Part shown: positions 22,531 to 34,100 of the stretch, in pieces | Layout: the number at the start of each line of letters is the position of its first letter | Position numbering within the stretch: position 1 is the stretch's first letter | Origin: Castanea sativa | Taxonomy: Eukaryota > Streptophyta > Magnoliopsida > Fagales > Fagaceae | NCBI RefSeq assembly: GCF_040712315.1 | Contig: NC_134016.1 | Location: 124,001 to 188,000, forward strand | Length of the DNA: 64,000 nt | Direction of reading: 5' to 3' | Notes under the pieces: generated by a model | The model's database searches: none | What the model was told of the DNA's origin: nothing | What the model saw: the letters and a program-made list of their open reading frames with translations, nothing else | Made by a program: the position numbers and the translations under genes

Positions 22531-23357
22531 GATTAAAAAACCACCCTTCTTCAAGAATAATATATGAGTCCTCGGGAAGTAGTTTGATTGATTGACAATT
22601 TATTTATAAAAGAGAAAAAAGGGAATAAATAGTCCACAATGGGAAATTCAAGCAATTGATTTCATGAAGTTATGTTCGTTCATAGTAAGACTAACGTGTT
22701 ACAAGAGAAAAATTCAATTTCCCATGGTGTTACACTACATCAGTGTTTTGGTATTTTACTCTTTCTCCTTCTACTATTTCTCTCTCTCTTTTTATTGTCC
22801 CCCCTTCTTTTCTTGTCTTCTCCCTTACATAGGTATCTTTTTGCTCTGATCTCTATAGCTGTCCTGTTGCTAACTGAGTTTTCAGGGATATTTTCTTCTC
22901 CTTTATTAGTTTCCTCCCTTTCCTTATCTTGGAATTTTGACTTTTGGGGATGTTTGTACTGTTTAGGTTGTCCTATATGCATTCAATGCGGCAGAAGTTA
23001 GTTGGAAATCCCCTCATTAATGCAGAGGTGAAGATTTTCAACCTTCTTGCTTGTTTTAGAAGTCTCCCAAGGTTCTAGGTACCTTCTAGAAATCAGACAT
23101 GAATTATTTGTGCACCTTGCCTTGAGTAAAGCTCGGCTCTCTTTAGCTTATTGCATTCTTCTCGGGAACAATCTACTAAAGTTGCCCTCCTCCTCCTAGG
23201 TGCTCGGTATGACCCTATTGCCTTTCTTCCATACCGTATAGCCCATTGGGCCCTCCTACAAGTATACATGTTTGGCCCAATTCATTTCACGGGGCCCGAT
23301 TGGTATTGGGGCTTTAGGCCTAGATGGGGACTCTGCCACTCCCCACAAGTTCAATAT
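22531..23357. mobile_element. Unclassified insertion splitting the 43-bp repeat array
   Basis: Repeat sequence stops at GAGTACTAT (about 22528) and resumes at ATTAGAGAAATGTGTACATT (about 23355). The intervening 0.8 kb is different: pyrimidine-rich at 22740-22930 and GC-richer with GGGCCC motifs at 23230-23300. It may be a solo LTR or other element, but I could not match terminal sequences or a clear target duplication. Confidence 0.4.
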
Positions 23358-23490
23358 TAGAGAAATGTGTACATTTAATGTACATCCTTTAAAAAATGTA
23401 TACATTGAATGTACACAATTGGGCATATTATTTTTAAAATGTTTTGTTAAATTTACAAAATTGTGTACCTATAAATATACCAAATTTTAG
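23358..23490. repeat. Continuation of the 43-bp repeat array
   Basis: About three more units (GTGTACATTTAATGTACATC and ATACATTGAATGTACACAAT) after the insertion. Confidence 0.7.
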
Positions 23491-23596
23491 CATTTGATTT
23501 TAAAATAAATAATAATAAAATCTGAATTATTTTAATTCTAAAAAAAACCAGGGTTAGGTTAGACTGAGGTGGTAGCAGTACAAATTAGTAAGGCGT

Positions 23597-24985
23597 AAAT
23601 ACATTTTTGGTCCCTACATTTTGAGCCACTTCCCATTCTGGTCCCCACTTTTTTTTTTTGGATGTAGTCCCTAAAATCAAAAAATTGTTCTCATTTTAGT
23701 CCCTATCATCATCTCACTAACGAAAATAGCTTACGTGATAAATAGAGTGTATTGTTGGCACATTAGACAATGACATGACAATTAAAATAATATTAAAATT
23801 TTAACTAACATTAAAAAAGTCTATGTCAGCATTTAAATAAATAAAAGAGGCACATTAGAAAAAAAATTAAAAACAAAATTCCTCAATTTTTTTTAAATAA
23901 AATTAACTTTTCAGAAGAACATGTTCATGTTTTTTGTGTTCTTCCCTGCCTATTCATGTTCAATCCTTATTTTCTTGTCTTTTCTTTGTCTTTTTTGTAC
24001 CTTTTTTATTTTATTTCTTATAACCAAACACTTCAAAACTCAAATCAATAACAGTTAAACAAAATAACATTTTATTAAGCATTTTTTTTTTTTGCAACCA
24101 AATGCAACTGTTAGGAACCCACATTTGGTTAGTTGGTTAGTTAGTTACAATCTCAAGCATGTTAATCACATTTAATGCATGTTAATCACATTTAACAAAT
24201 GTTGAAATTATTAATGCACATGAGGAATAATAGGACTATTAGGATAAGGCCATGTGGGCCAATAGAATAGTTTCATGGTTCTATAAATACCTAATTGTAA
24301 TCATATTTCCATCATTGAAGAATAAACTAATTTCTTAGTACATTAGTGCATCTCTCTCTCTTAATCTCTCTTTCTCCATAGAAGGTGACTACCTTGAATT
24401 AAGTTAATTTCCCGACAATTTCCATTAATTCCTCTATAATTCCTATCCAATTTCATTAGGAACCACTAGCTTTCTAACAACAACAAATTCTCATTCACAA
24501 ATCCATAATGTTCCTTTTAAACCCATGAAAAATCAATTATAAATAAAGCAAATCCACACCACACACAACCAAAAAACCAACCCACCAATTGCGAACCCTA
24601 CCAATGGACCCAATTGACCATTGTGACCCAAAAAACACAACCAACACCACTGATCTTGCCTAGCCACCACGGATCTTCACCTCCACTACTGATTTGTAAC
24701 CACCACCACCACCAATCTGAGCCTCTCTCTCTCCCTAACCCAAATCAAATCCATATCAGTGGTGAACAACGAAATGAGAGAGAGATAGAGATTTACTATT
24801 ATATGTCCTTAGGGCATACGTTAGTAAAATTATTTTTTGAATGCTAAATAAATATTTTAAATATTATTTTAATGGTCACATCAATGCCTATTGTGCTAGT
24901 AGTGTACTTTGCCTATCACGTAGGCTATTTCTATTAGTAAGACCACCGTAGCGACTAAAATGAACTTTTTTTTAGATTTTAGGTA
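23597..24985. mobile_element. Long inverted-repeat element (Mutator-like MITE style) upstream of NUP160
   Basis: The left arm at about 23660-23830 (ATTGTTCTCATTTTAGTCCCT, then CTTACGTGATAAATAGAGTG and ATTAAAATAATATTAAAATTTTAA) is matched in inverted orientation by the right arm at about 24835-24985. Similarity runs over roughly 150 bp. The left end extends further (TTTTTGGTCCCTACATTTTG) than the right, which looks truncated. The interior holds a solo LTR. The right arm ends about 200 bases from the NUP160 start codon. Confidence 0.65.
24109..24479 (+). repeat. Solo copia-type LTR
   Basis: 371 bp beginning TGTTAGGAACC and ending TTTCTAACA (inverted TGTTAG/CTAACA termini). It is flanked by gcaac on the left and acaac on the right, an imperfect 5-bp target duplication. 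A TATA box (CTATAAATACC) lies near the middle. No primer-binding site or internal region follows, as expected after LTR-LTR recombination. Confidence 0.65.
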
Positions 24986-25181
24986 TCATACAAAAGAAAA
25001 AGTGGAGCCTAAAAGAGGAATGAACCTAAAATATAAGAAAAAAAGAAAAGAAAAGAAAAAAGGTGTATCATTAGTAATTGCCCCACTCACTGATGGCAGG
25101 AAAGGCGGGGCATGTCTCCAGTTTAAATGAACTAAACTAAACCCTGGGCACTCAAAAAGAGTTTTAGGGTTTAGGAAGAAG

Positions 25182-28100
25182 ATGGGGTTGGCCGGGATGG
25201 AAGTTCCAATTATCGGCTCCGATTCCGTCAACTGGGTTGAGCTCTTTGTCTCTCCTTCATCCTCTACTTCTACTTCTACTTCTACTTCACCGCCTTTCGC
25301 CCCTCTGACCGTACAGGATTACTCCTCCTCTTGCTCTATCATTCAACATCATCACGATTCTCCTACCTATCTCATATGGTTGGTATTCTTTCTTTCTTTC
25401 ATTTTCATTTTCATTTTCATTGAATTGCTATTCTAATCGACTCTAGTATTCGCTGCAACAGGAGAATTCACAAAACCCTTCCTCATTCCCTTGAATTGCT
25501 ACAGCTTTCTTCTTCTACCAATGCAGGTTTTCCTTCCGTCGGTCTTCGATTCACTTTCCCCGATGCGCTCTCTCCCTTCGCTTCTGTTTGTGTCTCCCAA
25601 AATCAGATTACTCTCTATGTTTTGACCATCTCGGGACTCGCTTACCTCTTAAAACTCACCAACAACATTTCCACCTATAATGTTTCCAATTCCACTTTCC
25701 CACCCGATCATCTTTTTGAGTTTGATATTCGTCGCACTCATTCCAACCATGGACCCATCACGTCTGTAGCAGCAACCGCAGGCTGTCTTGTAGCTGGCTT
25801 CAATGATGGATCTGTCTGCTGCTTCCAATTTGGCACCATACTTGACCACACTGCTCCTGGTATTATCATCAAATTCAAATTTCAACAATGTCTGTCACTG
25901 ACTATTATCACTTTTTACCGCTAACATGCCTGCCTGCCTGCTTGCTTAGGTTTTGTCCATGAGCTGCGCGATGATTCAGGAATGGGTCGTTTGTGGGGTT
26001 TCATGTCCAGGTATCAAGAAACTGTTTCCGTATTTATTTCTCATATCATCCAAATCAATCTGAATTACAATGTGAAATATGATGGGTTTCTGCATAGTGT
26101 GTGTGTATATATATATGTATATTCAACAAAATGTTCCGTTAGCCAGTTAGATTGACGATCTAGATTATTTCCCCGTCTAACGGAAGTTCTGGCCATAATT
26201 TTTTTTAAGAATTTGCTGCTGTTGTGGGATGCTTATTTAAAGGTTTCCTATCTTGTAATAGGATATTGGCTGGTGATTAAGGTATTGGGAGAGTAGCATT
26301 TTGCGCTCAATTTTTTTTACTCTTGTTTCTTTGAGTTCAAACTGCTTTAGTGTATGTTTGGAATGGAGGGAGACAGGAAGACAGGGGAGGAGCATGAGCC
26401 ACCCTTCCCCCCACTTCTCATCTCCACCCATCAAACATAGTATTAGATTTATCATGTCATTTGGCTTTAGGCCTCTTGATTTTGGTTGTAATGAATGAAG
26501 TGAGTTAATAGGAAGAAGATTCTTTGCACACACATATCTTTTATTATACTTATATAGGTCTTTACTTGCCTCTTGTTAAAGAATCAGTTCCAATATAAAA
26601 GAACACTCTTGATACTCTGGAAATCATGATTTTGGCATAAGCAGTATCAAATCATTGAATTTGTTTATTCTTTTTTTTTTTTTTTTGATAGGTATTGAAT
26701 TTGATTGTTCTTGAAATTAAGATATGTGGTTATGGTGGCAAACTCAAGAGTGAGGATGAATTTTGAATAATTATAAGCAGTGTCAATTTATTCATTTTGA
26801 TTATTCTTGAAAGTAAGATATGTGATTTTATGGTGGCAAGTTCAATAGTGAGGATGAAATTTTGAATATAAATAAACAGCATCAAAATATTTTTTTTAAT
26901 AAGGTAAATAATTTCCTCTTATTAAGAAAAAGAGCTACCCATGTACACTAGCTGTATACAACTGGACACACTAGGACAAGGAAGAAAGAAAGAAAAAAAT
27001 ACTAATAATAAAACATTTAGGAAAACCTCTAGGAGGCCACATTTAGGCTGCTGCAACATCAAAATATTCATTTTGGTTATTTTTGAAAGTAAGGAATGTG
27101 ATTTTATGGTGGCAAGTTCAAGAGTGAGGATGAAATATTGAAAGCTATAATAATTATGTTAAGGTGTAGGCTGCTGCAAAAGAAGAAAAATAAAAAGCTC
27201 TAAGAATAACGTACTGTGCTGCATATAGAGGCTGGGAAATCTCTGCTGTTGTGTAGTTGTATCTTTTTGTTATTGTTCTTGTTAGTTAGAAGGTGTTTCT
27301 CCTATTTTGTGTGTTGCTGGGCTTTATCTGTAATTTTGGCACTTGTTTTTCCAGGTATTGAGCTGTAACTTTCTTTCTTTGTTTCACAATAATAATAAGG
27401 TTACTGATCAAAAGGGGAAAAAAAAAAACATTAATAATAAGGTTGTATCTAGTGCACAAAGCTCCTATTTTTGTGGGGTCTGAGATTGGGGATTGCCGGA
27501 TTGGTGATAGGTAGGTAGCCTTAAACCAATTGTTTTTTGGAGAGGTTGATTCCAGTACTCAAACTTGCGACCTGTTGCCTTTGGTGGAAGGCACTTGCCA
27601 TCGCAGCAAGGCCCAACCTCTTTTTTATAATAGAAGAGTACTAAGTTTGTGGTAGTCATTAACCTACAGAAACTCTGTTTCATTGTTTGAATAAATTTTA
27701 TCATTCATCCAAAAATAAAAAATAAAAACAAATAGAGAGAGAAATGTGATTTGATTTCATACTTCTAACCTACTGCGACCCATATCATCTCTTGCTTTCC
27801 TTCTATTGGGATTACTGAGGCCTTGATTTCCAGTCTTGTTGTTCATAATGCTAGTTATACTACTATAACTTGTTAATTTTTTTAATCACTGATTAACTTG
27901 TAAATATCTGTCATGCAGGGGTAGGATTGTAGGACCTGTGCAGGACTTAGTAATATATGAGGTGCATGGCAAACAATTTCTATTTGTGCTTCATTCTGAT
28001 GGGATCTTACGAGTATGGGATAGTACAAGTCATAGCAGGATCTTTAGTCATTCAATGAGCATTCCAGAATTTGCAGGCAATTTCGATTACTTTCTTTTTT

Positions 28101-31100
28101 ACATCCCAAACTTTCAATTTGTTCGATCATTGTATATTCATTTCTAGACTCCCGTTACCTCTCAAAAAAATTTGGACAAAAATTTATTATTCAGTGTGTT
28201 TGGGTGAGTATATTTTCCTTGGCTTATTTTTCTTAGGCAATAGAGGTGGTTGTAACGACAGGACAGAGGAAGGTGGGGTGGCCAGTGAAGGAGTAAAAGG
28301 TGGACAAAAAGGATGGTAAGGCAAAAAACCAAAAGGCGGTGGGAACGGTACTGGAAAGAAACCTGGGAATTGAGGAGGTGACAGGTTGTGAGGCTGTGGT
28401 AAAGAGGGGGGCAGAGGAGGGGTAGATGTTGGCTGAGTGGTAGGGATGGAGGGGGGAGGAAGAAGGGTAGGGAGGGGCATTGTAATTATCTCTTTTGTTT
28501 AGCCATAAATAATTGGGAACTAACAAAAACTAGCAGCTGATCCAAATGACATGAGGGTCTCAATTCGATTGGATTTAGGTTACCAAACACATAAAGGCAA
28601 TGGACAAAATGCCAACAGGAGTTTATCTAAAGTCTAAATTGTTGAAACAAACCTTAAGATATACCCATTCAGCCGGGCAAAGTGCACGATAATATTTAGC
28701 ACAACATACATTCAGTCTAATAATGTTTGGAAGAAAAATAAATTTAGAACTGGTAAAGGCCGCTCAGAATCCACAAAGCACCAGTTGTTGTCCATTAGGT
28801 TGGCATTGACTTGCTTCCAAGCATTTACTGGTTTGAAAGTTAATGCTGGAAAGAGTGAGATCGTTCCAGTAGGGGAGATTGGAAATATAGAGGCGTTGGC
28901 TAACATTCTTGGATGTAGGGTGGGTAGTCTGCCTATGAAATACCTGGGTATGCTGTTGGGCACCCCTTACAAAACAGCTTCTATGTGGAATCCTATTTTG
29001 GAGAGGATGGAGAAGAAACTCTCAGGTTGGAAGCGTTTTTACTTATCAAAGGGGGGTAGATTTACCCTGGTGAAGAGTACTCTTTCTAGCCTTCCTATGT
29101 ACTATCTATCATTATTTGTCATTCCTGTTGCTGTGGCTCATAGATTGGAGCGTATTCAGAGGAAGTTTTTATGGGGATCTTCAGAGGAGTGTTTTAAATA
29201 TCCATTGATGGCTTGGGAGAAGGTGTGTTTATCCATAGATTTGGGTGGTTTGGGGATCAAGAAGTTAGTGCATTTTAATAAAGCCTTGTTAGGGAAATGG
29301 TTATGGAGGTTTGGGCGGGAAGGCACTCACCTTTGGAAGAGGGTTATTGCATCTAAATATGGTGAGGGTCAAGGGGGGTGGACTACTAAAATATGTAGAA
29401 GGGCCCTCGGATGTGGTCCGTGGGGTGGTATTCATGATGGGTGGGAGAGTTTCTCCAACCATGTGGCCCTAGTGGTGGGGGATGACACTCGTATTCTCTT
29501 TTGGCATGATAAGTGGGTTGGAGATAACTCGCTTAAAATGCTCTATCCTCAGTTGTATGTGTGTTCTAATGACAAGGAAGCTTGCATTTCTGATGTTTTA
29601 TGATACCAGGAGGGTGGTGACAATAGAATATGGAATTTGAGATTTCATAGGGATTTTCATGAAAGGGAATTAGGGGCTGCCTTCTCTTTCCTTGAGTTTG
29701 TTCAATCCTGAATCCCTAGGGGTGGCAGGAGTGACTCTTCTCATTGGTGTCTCAAAGGGAATGGCAAGTTTGATACCTGGTCCTATTACAATATCATTAG
29801 GGGTGCAGCTGCCTCCAACTTTCCGTGGAAGGGAGTTTGAAAAGCTAAGATCCCTAGGAGGGTGGCATTTTTTGTGTGGATAGCGGTTCATGGGCAGATC
29901 TTTACATTGGATAATCTTAAACTTAAGGGGCGCATTTTGGCGAATAGGTGTTGTATATGCCATCGGAATGAGGAAACTGTGGATCATCTTCTCCTCCACT
30001 GTCCGGTTGCTCATTCTCTGTGGGTTTATATGTTTCAGATCTTTAGGACACAATGGGTCATGCCAGGCAATGTGGAAAGCTTAATGTATTGTTGGAGTTT
30101 TTGGCTGGGAAAATTTAATTCAGACATATGAAATATGGTTCTTGGTTGTTTGATGTGGATTGTTTGGAAGGAAAGAAATCGACGTTCTTTTGAGGATACC
30201 GAGAAATCCTTGGTTCAATTACAAGTTCTATGCCAAAAGACTTTATTTGATTGGTCTAGGTGTTGGGGCTTCTCGGATTGCTCCACTATTGTTGAGTTCA
30301 TTTCTTCTCTTAGTTTTACACTTCATGTTTTTTCTTATTCTTTGTTATTATTTGTTTGTTTGTTGCTTCTCCTTGTGTTCACTATCATGAACACCTTGTA
30401 TTGGCTCTCATTTGTTTTCATTTTGTTTTAATAATATATATATATATATTTTATAGGTAATCAGAAAACTATTATAAATGAGAAAAAAGGAAAAGTACAA
30501 GTTGTTCATGATGATGAACAACAAGAAAAAATAAAACAGACATCACAACAAAAGGAGTAATCAGGAAACTAAGCTAAGAGAAAATATAAACTCAACGAGA
30601 GAAGAACAATCAGTAAAACCCAGCAACGAGACCACTCCAAAAGACTGCGTTGGCATAAAACCTTTAACTCATCCAACGTCTTCTCATTATCCTCAAAGAA
30701 ACAACGATTTCGTTCTAACCACACAATCCTCATTAAGCATCCTGGAACCAAATTCCAAATGTCCAAATTATGTTTCCCAAGCCACTGATGCCAACAAGAT
30801 AACAAACCTGCCACTGAACCTGGTATAACCCAATGAATACCAAAAGCCTGAAGTATAAAAGACCATAGGGAATGAGTAATAGAACAATGAAGAAGAAGGT
30901 GGTCAACCGACTCCTCATCACAACAACAACACATGCAACACCAAGAAGCCAACGGACTCAAAACCTCCATTATTAGAAGAAACAAAAGCGGTGATAATGG
31001 ATCCCCTTGTCTCAATCCACAAGAACTACCAAAAAAACCTTCAAGAGAACCATTTACCAGGACCAAAAAATGGATAGAAGTAACACAAGCCTTAATCCAC

Positions 31101-34100
31101 CCCATCCATTTCAACCCAAAGCCCATCTGATCCAGCAAATAAAACAAGGCCTCCCAGTTCACATGGTCATATGCTTTTTCAATATCAAGCTTGCAAACCA
31201 CACCCGGTAATCTACTCTTCAACCTGCTATCTAGACATTCATTTACAATAAGCACTGAATCCAGAATTTGCCTACCCCTAATAAACAAATTTTGAGAGTC
31301 AGAGATAAGATTATCCAAAACCGCCCTCAACTTATTAGCCAACACCTTGGATAGCAACTTGTACGCACTACCCACCAAACTAATGGGGCGAAAGTCCTTA
31401 ATGTTAACAACATTACACTTCTTCAGAATTAAAGTGAGAAACGAAGCATTCAGAGACCGTTCAAACACAGAGTGCCGATGAAAGTAATCAAAGAAATCCA
31501 TGACATCCTTTTCCACAATACTCCAACATTTGTGAAAAAAAGCCATGGTGAAACCATTAGGACTGGGGGCTTTATCACCCTCCATCTCCCTTAAAACCTG
31601 GATGACTTCCTCCTTTGAGAACTTCTTCTCTAAGGACAACCTCTCTTCCTCTTCAATGCAAGCAAAATCTAATCCATCCATAGTAGGACGCCTCACCTCA
31701 TTTTCCTCATACAACTCCTGGTAGAAGAGAACTAACTGAGAGTGTACATCATCCTCATCCTCATAAAGAACACCCTCCACCTCTATCCTCTTAATCAGAT
31801 TAGCATATCCATGAGAATTTGCTAATCTATGAAAGAAATGAGTATTATTATCTCCCTCCTTCACAAACAAAGCACGAGACTTTTGTCTCCAGGAAATTTC
31901 CTCAAGAGAAGCCAAATGCTCTATGTTCCCTTTAAGATGAATGCGATGAATCTGATCCTCATTTGAAAGATCCACCAACTCCTCTCTAGCATCTAAGCCC
32001 ATAAGTTCAGTCAGCAAAAGCTTCTTTCTACAAGCCAAATCACCAAACTCCTCCTTGTTCCACTTTTTTAAATCTGCTTTCAAAGCCTTCAACTTTTGTG
32101 CCAAAATAAAAATTGGGGAGCCCGTAAAACTGTAACCAATCCACCATTGCTGAACTCTATCGACAAAACCCTCAGCTTGCAACCACATGTTTTCAAATTT
32201 AAAGGCACTTTGGCCTCTTCGAACAACACCAGCTTCCAACAAAAGCGGACAATGATCAGAAATAACATGAGGAAGTACCCGTTGGGATATATTCCCAAAG
32301 TGTTCCTCCCATTCTAGAGAAACTAAAGCCCTGTCAATTCTTGACATAGAGGGGATATCAGAATCTCTAAACCATGTAAAGGAAGCCCCCTCTAATGGTA
32401 GATCAACTAAAGAGTTACTCTCTATAAAGTCCAAGAAGGCAAACATAGCAGGGCTGAACGATTCACAGCCAAGTCTTTCACTTGGGTACCTGATAATATT
32501 AAAGTCCCCTACTAAACACCATGCCATGGGCCACCTGACGCGCACCCGTAATAACTCCTCCCACAAAAGAGATCGCTGTCTGTCATCATTAGGGCCATAT
32601 ACACCTGTACAAGCCCAAACAAAGTCATCCACCACCCCTCTCAATAAGACACTGATAGAAAACTGTCCAACAATAACATCCATCTTTTCGAAGACCCTCT
32701 TATCCCAAATCAGCAAGACCCCTCCTGAAGTCTGGACAGCATCCAAAGCATCCCAATCAATAAAAGGACTACCCCATAAACTTCGTACAAAAGCAGTGTC
32801 AATAGAAGCTAGGTAATATTCTTCTTACTTATCAAAAAAAAAAAAAAAGGAAACTAGCAAAGTAAATAAACATTTGTAACTAGAAAAAATTGAAAAAGCT
32901 GTAATAAATTAGAACATAAGCTTAATCAAACACACTTTGTCTTACTTTTGGATACCTTAAATGATACACTATTCATTGATTAGGTTTTGTGAATGAACTC
33001 TGGCTCAAATGACACTTCCTCTCTCAAATGACAAAAATTTGGTCTATTCAGCGAATTTGCTGTATCACCAGGAAAATATTGAAAAGGTGTTTAGAAAAAT
33101 TAGGCAATCATGAATTAGGTGCTCAATTAGGTGTTCAGCAAATATGATTCTGTTTGCATGAAGTTCTCACAATTAGGCCATGTTTGGATTTTGCAAAACT
33201 CAGTTTTGTTAACTCATAACCAAAAACAGTGGGCCCCACATATATAAACATTGTTTGGCTGAGAATTGGGTTAGTTCACTCAGTTAACAAAATTGAGTTT
33301 TTGGAGACGTGAGTTAACAAATTTGGAAACAAGAAAAGCTTGTTTCAAGTTATGAAATATGAGTTTTGTGGCAATATTGTAATTTCATTCACTAAATGGG
33401 ACCCACTGCAGTGTCTTGTCTAATCACTTTGACTCTCTTTCTTTTTTGTTTTTTTTGCTAAAACTCTCTTCTTCTTTTTTGGTTCTTTTTCTTTCTTTCT
33501 TTCTTCTTCTCTTCACGTCTGCTTCTCTATTTCTTCTTTTCTCTCTTTTTTCTTTCTTTCTTATTTCTTCTTCTCCCACCCACTGCTCAGTTCTTTCTTT
33601 CTTATGAAATATGATTGCCATACCATATTTCTCTCTCTGTTTCCCAGATGAATTGGTGTCTTATTGCAGCAATTGAAGCTCAAATTATAAAACATTTTTC
33701 CAAATGCAAACAAAAACAGACTGATTCTGTAAAAAAAAGAAAAAAGAAGTAGAAAGCAAAAGATTAAGTGGGTATTATGTGAAAATGAATAAATAATGGT
33801 GTTTTTGAAGAATGGTAGTGATTGTGCTATGGAACAGAGTGAGCAAAAAAAAAAGGAATTCAGGGGATGAGATTACCTGAGTTTTCACTTTTCAGTTTAT
33901 GGATCGGAAATGGGTCCGGAGCCACGGAAGGTGACAAAAACCTCAGTGGATCGGTGCTATGCTCTAACGTGATTGGTGGGTTTGAGGTGTTTGAGAGGGG
34001 AAAGTGAAAGGGGAAATGAGTTTGCACTGCACAGTGAAAAAGGAAAGTGCTTGGCCAAAACAATTTTGTTCAATCTGCGGGTAACCTGTACTGCACAATG

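Noticed and set aside
22672..23001. 109-codon hydrophobic open frame
   Set aside because: Pyrimidine-rich low-complexity tract giving Leu/Phe/Ser strings, inside an interspersed insertion; no family resemblance.
28190..28595. Possible MITE at the start of NUP160 intron 4 with TGTGTTTGG / CCAAACACA ends
   Set aside because: Only about nine matching terminal bases and no target duplication could be found.
28712..28785. Inverted LINE text next to the plus-strand LINE, as in twin priming
   Set aside because: The short minus-strand similarity ([15 protein letters not shown]) comes from the LINE C-terminus rather than from the region adjacent to the truncation, so the twin-priming model does not fit; too short to call.
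30569..32816. A large single-exon host gene within NUP160 intron 4
   Set aside because: The motifs are LINE endonuclease and reverse transcriptase with a zinc-binding tail, so it is a retroelement.
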